A program made the translations under genes and the position numbers. Below are positions 35,134-47,037 of a stretch of DNA of 64,000 nucleotides, one piece after another. The notes under the pieces were generated by a model. It made no database searches. It was not told where the DNA came from and saw nothing but the letters and a program-made list of their open reading frames with translations. The stretch is taken from assembly GCA_025331125.1 (NCBI GenBank), contig JAOALB010000002.1:62001-126000 (forward strand), in the 5' to 3' direction. How positions within the stretch are numbered: the stretch's first letter is position 1; each line of letters starts with the position of its first letter. Origin of the DNA: Mycogone perniciosa. Its lineage: Eukaryota > Ascomycota > Sordariomycetes > Hypocreales > Hypocreaceae.

Positions 35134-36832
35134 ATGGACCAGCCCCAGAAACGCCAAAGGGAGGATGACGACATTCCAACCGAGTCAGAAACACCAGCAT
35201 CTCTCTCACGAGCCATCAGTCCACCACGCAAAAGAGCTCGCCCTGCAGAAGTCACAGGATCGCCATGGCAGCTCACTTGGATTCGGGATCTTCCTGAGAA
35301 GTTAAATAAAGATGCCGTCACTTTGAAAGATCTTTTGGGTGACCCCCTTATTGCTGAGTGTTGGCAGTTCAACTACCTTCATGATATCCCTTTTACTATG
35401 GATGCATTCGATGCTGATACCAAACACCTTGTAAAACTGCATATTGTCCATGGGTTCTGGAAAAGAGAAGATCCCAATAGACTCATGTTGATGGTATGCG
35501 TCAATGTCCCCAAGCTTCAACCATATTCGTCCGCCATCTAATACTGACGCATATCAGCAAGAAGCAGACCAGTTTAAAAACGTTCAACTTCATTGTGCAC
35601 CAATGCCAGAGATGTTTGGGACTCATCATTCCAAGATGATGATTCTCTTCCGCCACGACGACACGGTCCAAGTCCTCATTCACACGGCAAACATGATCCC
35701 AAAGGACTGGACAAACATGACGAATGCAGTTTGGAAGTCTCCAATGCTCCCCAAAATGACGCCTCCAGCCGGTGAGCTTGAGGATGCGCAGCAACTTCCA
35801 GTAGGTAGCGGTGAGAGGTTCAAGACTGATTTGTTGAGTTATTTGCGGCGTTATGATTCTCACAGAGTTACATGCAAACCATTGGTGGAAGAGCTCATTC
35901 AATACGACTTCTCCAGCATCAAAGCTGCCTTGATTGCGAGTGTTCCGGGGAGACATGACATCCGTGATCAACACCAAACTGCTTGGGGGTGGACTGCTTT
36001 GAAACGCTGTCTGCAATTTATACCAACCGAAGAGGGGGATTCCGATATCGTAGTTCAGATATCCTCGATTGCAACTCTGGGTGCCAAGGACGACTGGCTA
36101 CAAAACACGCTGTTTGGGTCGCTGGCCACGTCCAAGACGAAGAACGCAAAGAAGCCCAAGTTCAAGGTCGTTTTCCCTACGGCTGACGAGATTCGTCGGT
36201 CACTTGATGGATACGCATCCGGCGGCTCTATTCATACTAAAATACAGTCACAACAACAGGCTCGACAGCTGCAGTATCTTCGGCCAATATATCACCACTG
36301 GGCCAATGATAGTGCAAATGGGGTTGGTGAGTGCCTGCGAATACATTCTAGCATATACTACACAAGCCAACGATCAATGTACTCACGTTCAATAGAAATA
36401 CCTGACCAGGCGGCAATTTTAGACGGCGGACGAAACCGCGCTGCCCCGCATATCAAGACATATATCCGATTCAACAAGAACAATAACAACTCCATAGACT
36501 GGGCCCTCTTAACGTCGGCAAACCTATCGAAACAGGCGTGGGGCGAGGCCGCCCGATCCACCACGGGAGATATCCGAATAGCTTCGTGGGAGATCGGAGT
36601 GCTGGTGTGGCCCGAGCTGTTTCACTCGAATGGGACCCTGGTGGGCTCCTTCCAGTCAGATATCCCGGGAATGGTATCTCCATGGGTAGACAAAGGGCAG
36701 TCCGTGACTGGTCTCCGGATCCCTTACAGCATGCCGCTGCAAGGGTACAGGCATGACGAGGTGCCTTGGGTGGCAACGATGATACATACCGAGCCGGATT
36801 GGAAAGGACTTACGTGGGGCGATGCGGAATAG
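35134..36832 (+). CDS. tdp1: Tyrosyl-DNA phosphodiesterase 1 (Tdp1)
   Basis: Removes topoisomerase I peptides and other adducts from DNA 3' ends. Exons: 35134-35493, 35558-36326 and 36396-36832; the product is 521 aa. The first intron (64 nt) is certain. The second (36327-36395) is 69 nt with no stop, so reading through is also open; I call it an intron because GTGAGT...AATAG is a strong pair and the 23 residues it would add interrupt a conserved stretch. Catalytic motif 1 is GTHHSKMMILF (H144, K146) with the downstream HTANMIPKDW; motif 2 is PHIKTYIRF (H395, K397) with LLTSANLSKQAWG. The N-terminal ~45 residues are disordered with basic KRARP/KRQRE patches, probably nuclear targeting. It belongs to the same PLD superfamily as the gene at 28.4 kb but is a different family. 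Confidence 0.92.
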
Positions 36833-38263
36833 GGCAATGCTGTGTAACAAATGGCCAAGAAATTGGGTTCTTACGAGTATGTGCAAGAGACGGCCCGGGC
36901 ATAATATTGCAGCAGATGCATGCAGTGACAGGGCCAATGGCCGATCATACTACTGGTCGGACTAAGACGACGGGAGCCGACACGGCAAGGGGGGCTTGCG
37001 GCTGAGGATGTCAAATTCATGAGAGGGATCGTGGCGTTCAAGTGCATCATGGACAGGCAACTGACGGTTGGCAGTGGCACTCAGACATACATACTCGTAC
37101 TACTTCGTACTCCGTACTCCATAATAGTACCCTATCAATATCCGAGGTGCGGAGCCTGCTCCGTCCTACATACCAGAAACATCGGGCAAGCCACTTTTCT
37201 CACGCCTTTGTCTCTTTTCGACCATAGCTCTATGTATGAGGTGCGCGTGTATGCACGAGTGTGGGAAGGCGGCGGCGTATTATTGAGCGACTCAGAACGA
37301 TGCAGCAGACTGCAGACGCCACTTCTCCAACTACAGTAATACGCCGTAATACTACTCGTACAGGGAAAATAGGAAAAAGATACGGAGTAATACGGAGTAC
37401 TACTACGGAGTACTAGTATCGGCTTTGAGCAGGGCCGTCAGTCAAACGCCGCTCAAGCAGTAGAGGACAATAAAGACTGCGGCTATGAAGACATATACAG
37501 GTACTACCTAATAATTACTTGAGGCACCTGTATTATTAGTATGTATATATACATCAGCTCCCCTGCCACGGTGCTCTAGCGCCTGTCGCTAAATATTGTG
37601 CCTGTCGCTAAATATTGTGCCGAGGGCGGATAGTGGGGTCGGCCAGCGCTCGGGTTACACTGCAGTGGGTGGTCGCGATTGATCCAACCTGTAAATTTTT
37701 TGCATGAAGTCGCGGAACCTTTGGACGCAACTGGTAATAAGGTAGGTACGGAGTAGTGCTCGTAGTACTCGTACGGAAAGTACCATACTAGTAGTATTAG
37801 GCAGTATGTACTCGTAGATAGTGTGTATTAGTGGGGTGTCAAGCTAGGCAAGGTTAAGAACGGCTCTCAATCCACTCGGCCTGTTCTGTCTGAGCCAAGC
37901 TTCTTGCATTCAAATTTCTTCGTCCTCCAACCTCTCTGCAGCGAGAGAGACATCGCAGAGCTCCAATTCACGACGGAGTATAGAGAGGAGAGGAGAGAGA
38001 CTGTGCGAACAGAGCCGCAGCATTCGACCCGCGCAGAACGAACGTTTCCGAGTTGCCGTCTCTCGAGATCGATCCCACCTCAGACCGCTTTCCGCCACAT
38101 GCGAATGAGTCGTCTCCACGACGTCGAAGGATATCTATCTGCATTGAAACAGACGTTTTAGAGAAGCGGAGATTTGGGGTCCCCAAAACCGGCATCCCAT
38201 CTCCAGGGCTTCCTCGTTCCGTTTCAACATCTCCGAGCTCTTGTCTTACACGCGGATATAAAG
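36833..38263. other. Intergenic, motif-rich, no supported gene
   Basis: About 1.4 kb between TDP1 and the MATE gene, both plus strand. It contains dense TACGGAGTA-type copies at 37090-37130, 37381-37420 and 37743-37775, and a 19-bp tandem duplication at 37581-37618. The last 300 bp should be the MATE promoter/leader and are GA/CT-rich. Confidence 0.55.
37581..37618. repeat. 19-bp tandem duplication
   Basis: The unit GCCTGTCGCTAAATATTGT occurs twice, head to tail, with no spacer or mismatch (37581-37599 and 37600-37618). Confidence 0.9.
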
Positions 38264-40417
38264 ATGGGGTCCGGTCATGATAGTCAGAGGCCTTCTGGCC
38301 AGGACATTCGCCAACCGTTTCCATCTTCCTTTCCATCCTCCTTCCGGTCCGGCTCTCCTCTTGCCGAGCAGGTTCTGGCGCGAGATATCGCCGAATGCTC
38401 CGATGACGATTTCGAACCCGTATCCGACAGCCTCTTGGACCCCGAGCATGCTAATCACCTCATGTATCGCCGGCCAAGCGGCGTTGCCTATGGCGCATCG
38501 CGACCTGTCTTCAACCCCAATACCTCAGACGAGCCCGCCCTGACGCCCGCAGAGAGGAAGCAGTCTCGCGACGCCGAGCGCAGTCTGCTCAGGGACAACC
38601 ATGTCCTGCCGCCCAAACACTCCCACAAGAGCCGGTCGTTGCCCGCTCGCATGTACCGCAGACTCTTCAGCACAAAGGTGCCTGTTGATGAATTCCATGA
38701 TAATGCCCCTGACACCATTGGTCACAATGGCCACCATCAACCTAGCGAGACGTCGCCGCTTCTAAATGGCCAGAATGACTACGGCGCAAGGAGCCCAGAC
38801 TCCTCGTGTGATGATGTTGAAGAGCAATGGGAAGAGGCCATAACCGCAGGCATCATTCGAACCACATGGCAGCGTGAGACCAAGACTGTCCTAACATACT
38901 GTGCACCGCTCATTGTGACCTTCTTCCTGCAATATTCCATCAACGTGACCGGTATCTTCACCGTGGGCCGCATTGGCATCATTGAGCTTGGTGCCGTATC
39001 ATGTAAGTAAAAGTCAATCTGAGTCATTGCCACACTGTCCATTGAGACTCCCGACTGACTTCTCGCCTTTCAATTCTAGTGGCCAACATGTCGGCAGCAA
39101 TCTCTTGCAACGCTCCCTTTCAGGGGTTGGCCACCAGTCTAGACACACTTTGTGCGCAGGCCTACGGATCCGGGCACAAGCACCTCGTGGGATTGCAGTG
39201 TCAGCGCATGGCCTGCTTCCTGCTCACGCTCTCTGTGCCCGTCATGTTTCTGTGGCTCTTTGGCGCCGAACCAATTCTGCGACAGATGGTGCCTGACCCA
39301 GAGTCTGCCCGACTTGCTGGGATGTATCTCAGGGTCATGATCTTTGGCATCCCCGGCATCATTCTCTTTGAGTGTGGCAAGCGCTTCACTCAGGCTCAGG
39401 GCATCTTCCACGCGACGACCTGTGTCCTCCTCTTTGCCTCGCCTTTCAACGTCTGCCTCATGTATGTGCTTGTCTGGAAGTTGGAATATGGCTTCATCGG
39501 CGCACCAATTTCTGTGGCTATCACCCAGAACATCTTGCCCGTACTCCTATTTTTTTACATCAGATTTGTCGACGGCCGACAGTGCTGGGGCGGCTTCAGC
39601 AAGCGTGCCCTCACCAATTGGGGTGTCATGGTTAAACTGGCGCTGCCAGGTATGATTATGGTTGAGGCCGAGTGGCTGGCGTTTGAGATCTTGACGCTCA
39701 TAGCCAGTCGTTTCGGGTCTGAGTATCTCGCGGCGCAGAGCGTGGTGGCCACCATCACATCCATCTCGTATCAGATTCCCTTCCCCATGTCCATCGCTGC
39801 CTCTACACGTGTCGCCAACTTGATTGGAGCCGGTCTCGTCGATGCTGCCAGAATGACAGGCAGAGTGGTAAGCCTTATTTTCTGCATCCTTTCTTCTCCC
39901 CTTTTTTTCTTTTTGCTTTTCGTCGTTGCTAACGCAAGTCAATTAGGCCTTTGTCATCTTCTGGATCCTTGGACTCCTCAACCTTGCTCTTTACGGCACA
40001 CTCCGATTCCATCTCCCGCGTCTCTTCACCAGTGACCCCGAGGTCATCGCCATCGTGGCCAAGGTTTTGCCCGTCGTCGCCGTTATGCAGGTCTTTGACT
40101 GCCTGAGCGCTGGCGCACATGGCCTGCTTCGTGGTCTTGGCAAACAGAGCATTGGCGGACCCGTCAACTTGATCTCGTACTATGTCATTTCACTTCCCCT
40201 CGGCTTGGCATTGGCCTTTGGGCTCGATTGGAAGTTGGAGGGTTTGTGGGCCGGTGTCACCTTTGGCTTGTTCTTGTAAGTCACTCGATTCACGCACATC
40301 GGGCCACTCTTGCTGACAACGACATGTAGAGTCTCCACGATTGAGTACACTTACTTGCTAAAGACGAACTGGCACAATGCAGCGAGGGAAGCTGCCGCCA
40401 GAAACGCCGCTGGCTAG
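38264..40417 (+). CDS. MATE-family multidrug/toxin efflux transporter
   Basis: An ion-coupled antiporter that exports organic compounds, likely at the plasma or vacuolar membrane. Four exons: 38264-39002, 39080-39867, 39947-40275 and 40330-40417, with introns of 77, 79 and 54 nt; the product is 647 aa. The start is MGSGHDSQRPSGQD; an in-frame ATG 90 bp upstream is less plausible. Residues 1-~190 form a charged, Ser-rich cytosolic region ending SSCDDVEEQWEEAI. The membrane core then runs from TYCAPLIVTFFLQYSINVTG through LANMSAAISCNAPFQGLATS, with the family block DTLCAQAYGSG, then PVDGRQ-like loops, IPFPMSIAASTRVANLIGAG (second MATE repeat) and SAGAHGLLRGLGKQSIGGPV. This is the usual 12-helix double repeat. 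The long N-terminal extension is common in fungal MATEs. The substrate is unknown. Confidence 0.92.
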
Positions 40418-41004
40418 AAGCCATATAACGGTGTGTGGTTATTCATTCCTGGGTTTTTGATATACTACTACTCCGTACAGCCATGACAATAAAGTTGGTA
40501 CGAGATATTGATTGGATTATTGGGGAAAAGTTTGGGGTAATCTTTTTTTTTTTGCATACTAGTCATCTGCATGGATCTAGAAAAGAAGCGTTTGGTTAGA
40601 TCATGTTTTGAGTCGTAATGGATGAAGATAACGAGATAGCATATCGTGCGAGATGAAAATAAAAAGGAATGGTTGGATCAATATCATTCAAGGTGCTCAT
40701 GTAGATGAACGGACGCATTACCGAATCTACATCACCATGATGCCATCCCACAGCACAGCACAATAGACAAAAACGCCTTCTTAAGCGCTTTCCTATCTCC
40801 TCGTTACCATCCATCTTTCCTTTTGATCACTTTGTTTGATCTGGACTTTTGCCCCAGTGGTCCCAAGAACTCCAAATAAAAAGCCAGTTAGTTACCTGCT
40901 CAATACAAAAAAAAATGAAGCGACTTGACCTATCGCTAAAAATAGCTTGGCATTTGTCCCGTATTTCTCCCCCCCCTTGAGGCCCCCCGTTGACTTTTGA
41001 TCTC
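40418..41004. other. Convergent intergenic region with poly(A) signal
   Basis: 587 bp between the MATE and ARP9 stops. It contains a TACTCCGTAC copy near 40470 and poly-T/poly-A runs (~40543-40552 and ~40908-40915). No coding exon was found. Confidence 0.5.
40488..40493 (+). terminator. Probable poly(A) signal AATAAA of the MATE gene
   Basis: A perfect AATAAA 71 nt past the MATE stop codon, the expected distance. Fungal signals are loose, so this is suggestive only. Confidence 0.45.
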
Positions 41005-43695
41005 TCAGCTGAGCATGGAATGTGTGCGGATGGCCTTGGGACCCAATTCGCTGTGAATGGAATGTCAGTATATCTACCCCAACTCGTCAGGGGTTGGGGG
41101 GAGGTTATTGTGTGTGGAAAACTCACTTATAGTCAACTCTGTTAAGACTCATTAACCGCTGAGCCTCAACGGCTTGGGCATCCATATTCGAATGCAAGCA
41201 AAACGCGATTCTCGCTGCTACCTGCGCGCCCAGGAACATAGCCTCTTCAAACCCATTCTTGGTCCACTCACTCAGATACGTTGGCAGAGTCACTGTCTTG
41301 ATGCTCGTAGGCGTCTGGCTGTGGAAGTGGTGGCTGGCAGGACCAGCGGCTTCAGACCCAGGCTGTGGTGTTACCGCTGCGGCTTGCACGCCGAGGTGGC
41401 TGGCTGTCGTGGCAGCTTGGAGGAGAGGGTTGACACCACTGGAGGGGAGTTGGTGAGGCACGCCGGTGAAGGAGCCTGTAGGGGTTTGGGATCCAGTGCC
41501 GGTTGGCGTGGCCATGTTGGAGGGTAGTTCGGAGGTGAACATGGTGGCGGTAGAAGGGGAGATGAGATGCCGAGCGTTGAGAGTCTGGAGAATGTTGTCC
41601 TTCAAACCGCGTAGGCGCGAGCCATTGCCGACGAATACTAGATTTTCCCAGCAGGCTGGGCGCATGTACATGTCGTCAATGCCCTGGACGGTGCGGTAGA
41701 TGGTGTTGACGATGCGATCAATCTCTTCACGGTCCGCAAAGGTGAATCGCTCCAAGCCAATTTCGATATCGCGGCGGATGCGCTTTGGTCTGTACTCAGG
41801 CGTCTCTGTGCTGTTTGTAGCTTCTGGTTTGGTCTCAGTCGCAGGGGCGGCGGTACCATTGCTACTCGACTCTTCTGTCTTTGGTGCCTCAGCTGATGGA
41901 GCAGGGGCAGCGCCATTTGAAGCTTGAGGGGCGCTCTCACTGGCACCACCCCCCTCATTGGTGATTGCGGCTTTGTCCACTGGTGTTTCTGTAGTTGCTG
42001 CCGGAGCGGTGGTGCCATTCGTTCCATTTTCCTTGGGTGCTCGCGGGACTTCCTCCTGAACAATCTCCTCGTAAAAGAAGATGTTGCGCACCCTCTTGGA
42101 ATTGGGAAGTCGAAGAGATTTTGCCTGTCCAGCCTCGGCTTCCTTGTCTTTAGGTTTCCGTCCTGGCTTGCCCTTCTCCTTTTCCTTCTTGGCCAGGAAC
42201 TCCTTGGTTTGGCCGCTGGTCACGATACTCGCGACGTCAAGGACACCATCCTCATCGATATTGGCATCAATGGCGTCGCCTTCATCAGCACCGTTCTCAA
42301 TTGGCTTTGGTGGCTCAGTAATCTTGGGTAAATCCTGTGCTGGGTCTGCAGCTGTAGACACTCCTTGTCCTACGGCTGTCTCAACCGGTAGCTCAACCAA
42401 CTGCTTCTCCGTCGCGGCATAAGGCAGCACCTCGCAAATTGCGCTCTTTTTCAGTTGCTCCGCCATATCACGGCTAAAGCCCTTACCCTCCAGCAATTTC
42501 TTCAGCTTCTGCGTAAACACTTCACCACCGCTGATATGTCTCCCAGGCTGCGGTGTTCCCAAATCCATGTGGCTGACAACCCGTCCGTCGTGAATCGCCG
42601 TGACATCCACCTTTTCGTAGCCAATATCAACTACCGTCATGTTGGGCCACTTCAGTCCGTACTGGGTGGCGAGGCCGCTGTGGAGCATGCACAGCGCGGG
42701 CGTCTTTGTCTTCTCGAAGATGTACCGCGCAATAGTCTCGCAGTCGGGGCGCGTCCATTGCGGAGAGGCCATGAGCATAATTGGCGTGTTGTGGTACGTA
42801 GTAGTGAGCATCCCGTGAACATGGTCGAGGAACGCGAGGAAAGCCTCCATATGGACAATGCGACCACCTAGGTTACCATGTTAGCTCCCACCAAGTCATC
42901 CAAACCGTGCCATGTCGCATGCTCCAAGGCTTCCAAGTATTTGCTTCTCTCCGCCATACCTTCAATCGGCCACACGGCGTCCTTGTCCTCGTCCACATCC
43001 TCCACCCACTCCTCTTGCTCCACGCCATCCACCATCTTGGTGCGCTTGTACGTGTAATACGGCCTCCACGCATTCTCGCCCTCATCCCTAAACATCCTCG
43101 TCGGAATCCTATGCGTCGGTGGTGTCAACTCACTGCACCCAAGCTGGGCCATGGTCGTGCGGCTGCCAGGGCAGACGATGAGGATCTGCTCCTCGCGGTA
43201 TTTGGCCGCGGCACTCGCCATTGTGGACGAGTATTTTCTGCCGTGTGAATAGTAAAGGGTGCCGTTGGATGGCTTCAGCGGAGTGGTGACACGGAAGCTG
43301 CCAGCTATGTCGCTCGTCGTCGTGAAGCTTCCAATTGGAGCGCGCTTGCTGCGTCGCGATGGTGTGTTCGATGGCGAGGCTTGGGATTCTTTGCGCGCGC
43401 GCAGGCCGTAGCGGTGTGGCGTCGATGTGGCGCGTGAGCTAGAGCCAGGGCCTATGATCAGATCTGTGGCTGTGCCATCTGCCGCCTCTTGTTGTGTCTT
43501 GGTGGTGCTGCCATTATTGACAGACTTGGTGTGGGACAAGGGTTGGCTGTTGAGTTGTCCAATTTGGCTATTCTTCGTAGGAGTTTTCGTCGGGGTCTTC
43601 GTCGGGGTCTTCGTCGGGGTCTTCGTAGGGCTCTGGTCGTAATCTTTTCGCAAGCCCTTTTTGCTGGGGGTGACTGTTGTTCCTGGTATGGCCAT
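41005..43695 (-). CDS. arp9: Actin-related protein Arp9 (SWI/SNF and RSC remodellers)
   Basis: Arp9 pairs with Arp7 on the HSA helix of the Swi2/Snf2-type ATPase in the nucleus. Three exons: 43695-42960, 42867-41127 and 41050-41005, with introns of 92 and 76 nt; the product is 840 aa, far longer than yeast Arp9 (467 aa). The first donor (GTATGG) follows VWPIEG and joins GRIVHMEAFLAFLDHVHG. The last exon restores the terminal NELGPKAI, comparable to the yeast NMKGPAAL end; without splicing the frame stops after DYK. Actin-fold blocks include EQILIVCPGSRTTMAQLG, TPIMLMASPQWTRPD, LCMLHSGLATQYGL and VVDIGYEKVDVTAIHDG. GVLDVASIVTSGQTKEFLAK matches the Arp9-specific segment. Extra length comes from a Thr-Pro-Thr-Lys repeat at the N-terminus and an Ala/Thr/Pro-rich insert. 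Canonical ATP-binding residues are degenerate, as expected for Arp9. Confidence 0.88.
43579..43630. repeat. 12-bp tandem repeat encoding TPTK units of Arp9
   Basis: About four copies of GGGGTCTTCGTC (plus strand) inside ARP9 exon 1, with a diverged copy at the left edge. On the coding strand each unit reads Thr-Pro-Thr-Lys. The length is a multiple of three, so copy-number change keeps the frame. Confidence 0.9.
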
Positions 43696-44620
43696 TGTTT
43701 CTGTGGCTGATGCTTTGGCAGCCTTGTCGGGAGGTTTGTGCTAATACAGGCGAGGCGGGATGACCAAGGCTCACCAGTCAAAGCAAAGTGAAGAAGATGT
43801 GTAGAAACGCACAATTTAGAATGATTCGGGATGAAAATTCTGAAACTCGAAAATGGACTACAAATCGGAACAAACAGCTGGAAATGAATGGCAAGTTGTG
43901 GGCTGGCAGGTGAAAGGCAACTGGCGGACACTCGACAACATGCGCTTCACTTACACTCCATTATGCACTTGGTACCACGTAACTCTGCCTCTGCTATTAC
44001 AGGTGATCATATCAATCGCACCAAGTAACTTTTCCACTATTGTTCTGTAGGCCTGATTGTATTGAATTGACATTATATTCAAAAAAGTAGTATTCATCAC
44101 GAACATGTTGTATATACATTGGTAATATCGTCAAGGTGTTTTGAGATCCTTGACCATGAATTTTCGGCAACAAAAGGCTATATAGAGCCCAAAGAGGACA
44201 AGCAAACATCCCAGTGTATAATATAGTATCCAGTGCGCAGTGTGTCTGGCCGTTCGCAGCTCCCGTCATGAATATGCGTCACAAAAAGTCCCGTCACAAG
44301 CCCTGCTGCCACACCAGGCAGCATTCAGCGTCACCAAGAACATAATTGGACTGTTGCAAACGCCCGAGTCTCCAAACGCCGTTGCTTTTTTTCTGGAAGC
44401 AATCCCAAATATTCGCGCCTCTTCCTTGTAGCATACAGCGACACCATAGGGTTGACATAAGGATGAAAAGTATGTCAGTCAGATCCGCAGATCAATTAAG
44501 AATTGATATTGTGAAGTAAAAAAGAGTGAGAAAAGGAGAAGAAAAAGAAAAAGAAAATTCGTGCTCCAATCCTTGTCCCGTCGCTGGGTAATAATGTGTC
44601 GTCATGTCGTGAGTATTCAT
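43696..44620. other. Intergenic, ARP9 promoter and downstream gene 3' end
   Basis: 925 bp between the ARP9 start and the stop of the Ysc84-domain gene, both minus strand. The ~44060-44560 part is AT-rich with an A/G-rich run (44520-44560). No exon was recognised. Confidence 0.5.
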
Positions 44621-47037
44621 CTAGTGAGTCGCAGCGATAGGGCTCGGTGTAACCTCACTGAGTGGTGAAGATGCTTCACGAGCCTCTGGCTTCTCCATCT
44701 CTTTCGTTGATTTTTTGGGGGTGTCTTCTGTAGTCGTATCTTCAGCAATAGAAAATCGGCGTTCCGATGTGGGTGTTGTAACTGAAGATCCGTCAAAGCT
44801 CCAGCGGTCTTCGGTCGCGCCAGTGTAAATAGAGGAAGTGTGTTTCTTGTTAGATGCTGAATCTGAGTTCTCCGCATGTTCCTGATGAGGTTCATTCAAG
44901 AGCGTGGCGTCTGATTTGTGTGCATCTACATCGGCGTCCTCGGTTCTGGGTTCATCATACTTAAGCTCAAGTTTGAGTTCCTCTGCAGGGCGTGTTTCTT
45001 CGCCGTCGGACTGCCCGGCCTCCGCTTCCTTGGTCGAAGCCTCCACATTCTCAACACTCTCCACCTTTAGGGTTTCTGAGATGCTGTTGTCTTGTTCGGT
45101 AAGCTCGGTCTGGGCAACCTTGTCCTCCTCTTTCACCAAGTCCGACTCACTGAATGCCTGTCGCAAAGGACTCCGAAGGCCGGCAAGGTCAGCGCTAATA
45201 CCCGCATCAGTCTTGTTGATGCGGGACATTCTGGCTGGGCTCCTCGTGGGCAGCGGAGGCGGTATTCTCTTGGCGATTGTTACTACGTTGCCCCTTGCTT
45301 GAATCACCCGAGAAGCAACAGCTTGTGTCCTTGCCGGCTGCACCGCTGCAACCTCAAAGACGACGGGCTCCTCTTCGTCCTCCTCGACATCATCTTCATC
45401 GTCAGCATCGTTGGTATCGTCCCTGTCCTCCTCTTCTTTTTCGTCTTTGTTTGGCATTTGTTCTTCACCATCGCCTTCAGCAGAAACATCAATAATTTCC
45501 TCTTCCTGTTCTGTCATAGTCGCCGTGCTCATGGCGACACCGGTGTCGGATGAGAAATCCTGGCTAACGTGACGGATCGGTGTCATGTCAACTGCCGTGT
45601 AATCAATTTCTTCATCCTCTTCCTTGACATTCGGTATATGTGCAGGGGACAGACCCGGACTAGGAGTTGTCTCTGGCGTATTGCCAACGTCAGTCTGGGT
45701 ACCAGCATCAGTCACCTGGCTCCTGATGGTGCGTAATGACATGTAGCTTCCGCGGTTGCTTCTGGATACAAAGGTCTCCATACTCTGCCGGCCGAACTTG
45801 GAGAAGACGGGGCTGATAGGGTTCTGGTTGAGGTCAAATAGACTGCTCGTCGGTCGGATCTTAGATCCAGCCTCACGGATTTCAAGTCCGGCCATTTCTA
45901 GCGCCAAAACACCATAGGGGTCTGGGTCATCTACCTTGGGAATGCCAAAAGTAGACTGGGGGGATGTAGGTGACATTGGGGTTGTAATTATGGCATCTCC
46001 CGGGGCAGGCTGCGCGGCAACCTGCTCAATAATCGAATGCTCGAAGTCCGTCCTCCCCTCGGCCATCTTGATAACCTCGAACAAAGGTGTCGTCTCCTCG
46101 ACGTGTCTAGCGACATTTCCAGCAAGAATGTCTATTTGGGTGACATCAGGGTAGTAAAACCGCTCGTTCTCGTTGCATCTTTCCGCTAGGATACATCCAC
46201 TCAAGTTGACGGATTGGTGTTGGCCGCGAGCTTTCATATAAGTCAAGACGGTATTTCCTAAATCTCTCCAATTAACCTCGGCCTCATCCGAGTCAAGGGG
46301 CACCGTTTGTCCAGTTCGGAGTTCCACATCATCCCCCAATGTGAGTCGTGGTTTCGTGACAGATTCCAGGGCAGCGAGATTACTAATGACAAGAACGCAG
46401 TCGTAGATATCAACGCCGATGATGAAACTGAGCGTTGGCGTGTGAAGCATGATACCGGAAGGCGGAGACCAAGTGCCATCGGATTTCCTAGCAATCAAAA
46501 TGCCCGAGCCGCCGGATCCCGTCATCCATAAACCGCTCCGCATGCATGTGAAGACGGCGATGCCGGCTGCATTTTGTATTATTCGTTTGGGGATTTTCTT
46601 GGGGATTTTGACCGGCGTTTGGGGTTCCATGGACGAGGGGGACGGCGGCGTATCATATTCATCCGGTGCTAAATAGCCATCGACTGCAAAATGGAAAACC
46701 GACTACCGTTAGCATTCGGACCAACCAGGCGGAGGGCGGGAGGGAGCAGCCGGTAGCAGCCGGAGGGATCCGCAGGAACGAGGCAGGGGCGCATACCACA
46801 GAAGGATTTCAAGATGCGGGCAGCCTTGTCGCATTCCAGATCCAGCGTTGCTGGCCAGAAGACCTCCTTGCGGACTCGTTGACTGTCACTGTTCGCGGCG
46901 GCAGTGTTGATGGTGGCCAGGCCGTTGGGAGGCTGGGACGTGCTCAGCCTGTTGGACCAGCCAAACAGGCTACTGTGCTTGGGGTTGCCGGAATGCCTCT
47001 TATCCCACGAGGGCAGGAAGGCAGAGACGCGCTGCAT
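44621..47037 (-). CDS. Ysc84/SH3YL1 (DUF500) lipid-binding domain protein
   Basis: Two exons, 47037-46797 and 46683-44621, with a 113-nt intron (GTATGC...CAG); the product is 767 aa. The start MQRVSAFLPSWDKRHSG is the usual fungal start for this family. The SYLF domain occupies ~60-260: ECDKAARILKSFCVDGYLAP across the join, then IPKRIIQNAAGIAVFTCMRS, GSGILIARKSDGTWSPPSGI and TLSFIIGVDIYDCVLVISN. It binds phosphoinositides and, in Ysc84, actin. Unlike Lsb3/Ysc84 there is no C-terminal SH3 domain; the remaining ~500 residues are acidic, Ser/Thr/Glu-rich and disordered, with a Glu/Asp run near residue ~430. A role in endocytosis or membrane-actin coupling is inferred from the domain. A stop-free 94-codon stretch precedes the start in frame. 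Confidence 0.87.

Noticed and set aside
42868..42960. Reading ARP9 exon 1 on to a stop at VGANMVT and placing the intron at GTAACC
   Set aside because: That donor leaves a 9-nt gap and the wrong phase. The upstream GTATGG donor gives VWPIEGGRIVHMEAF in frame, as in Arp9 proteins.
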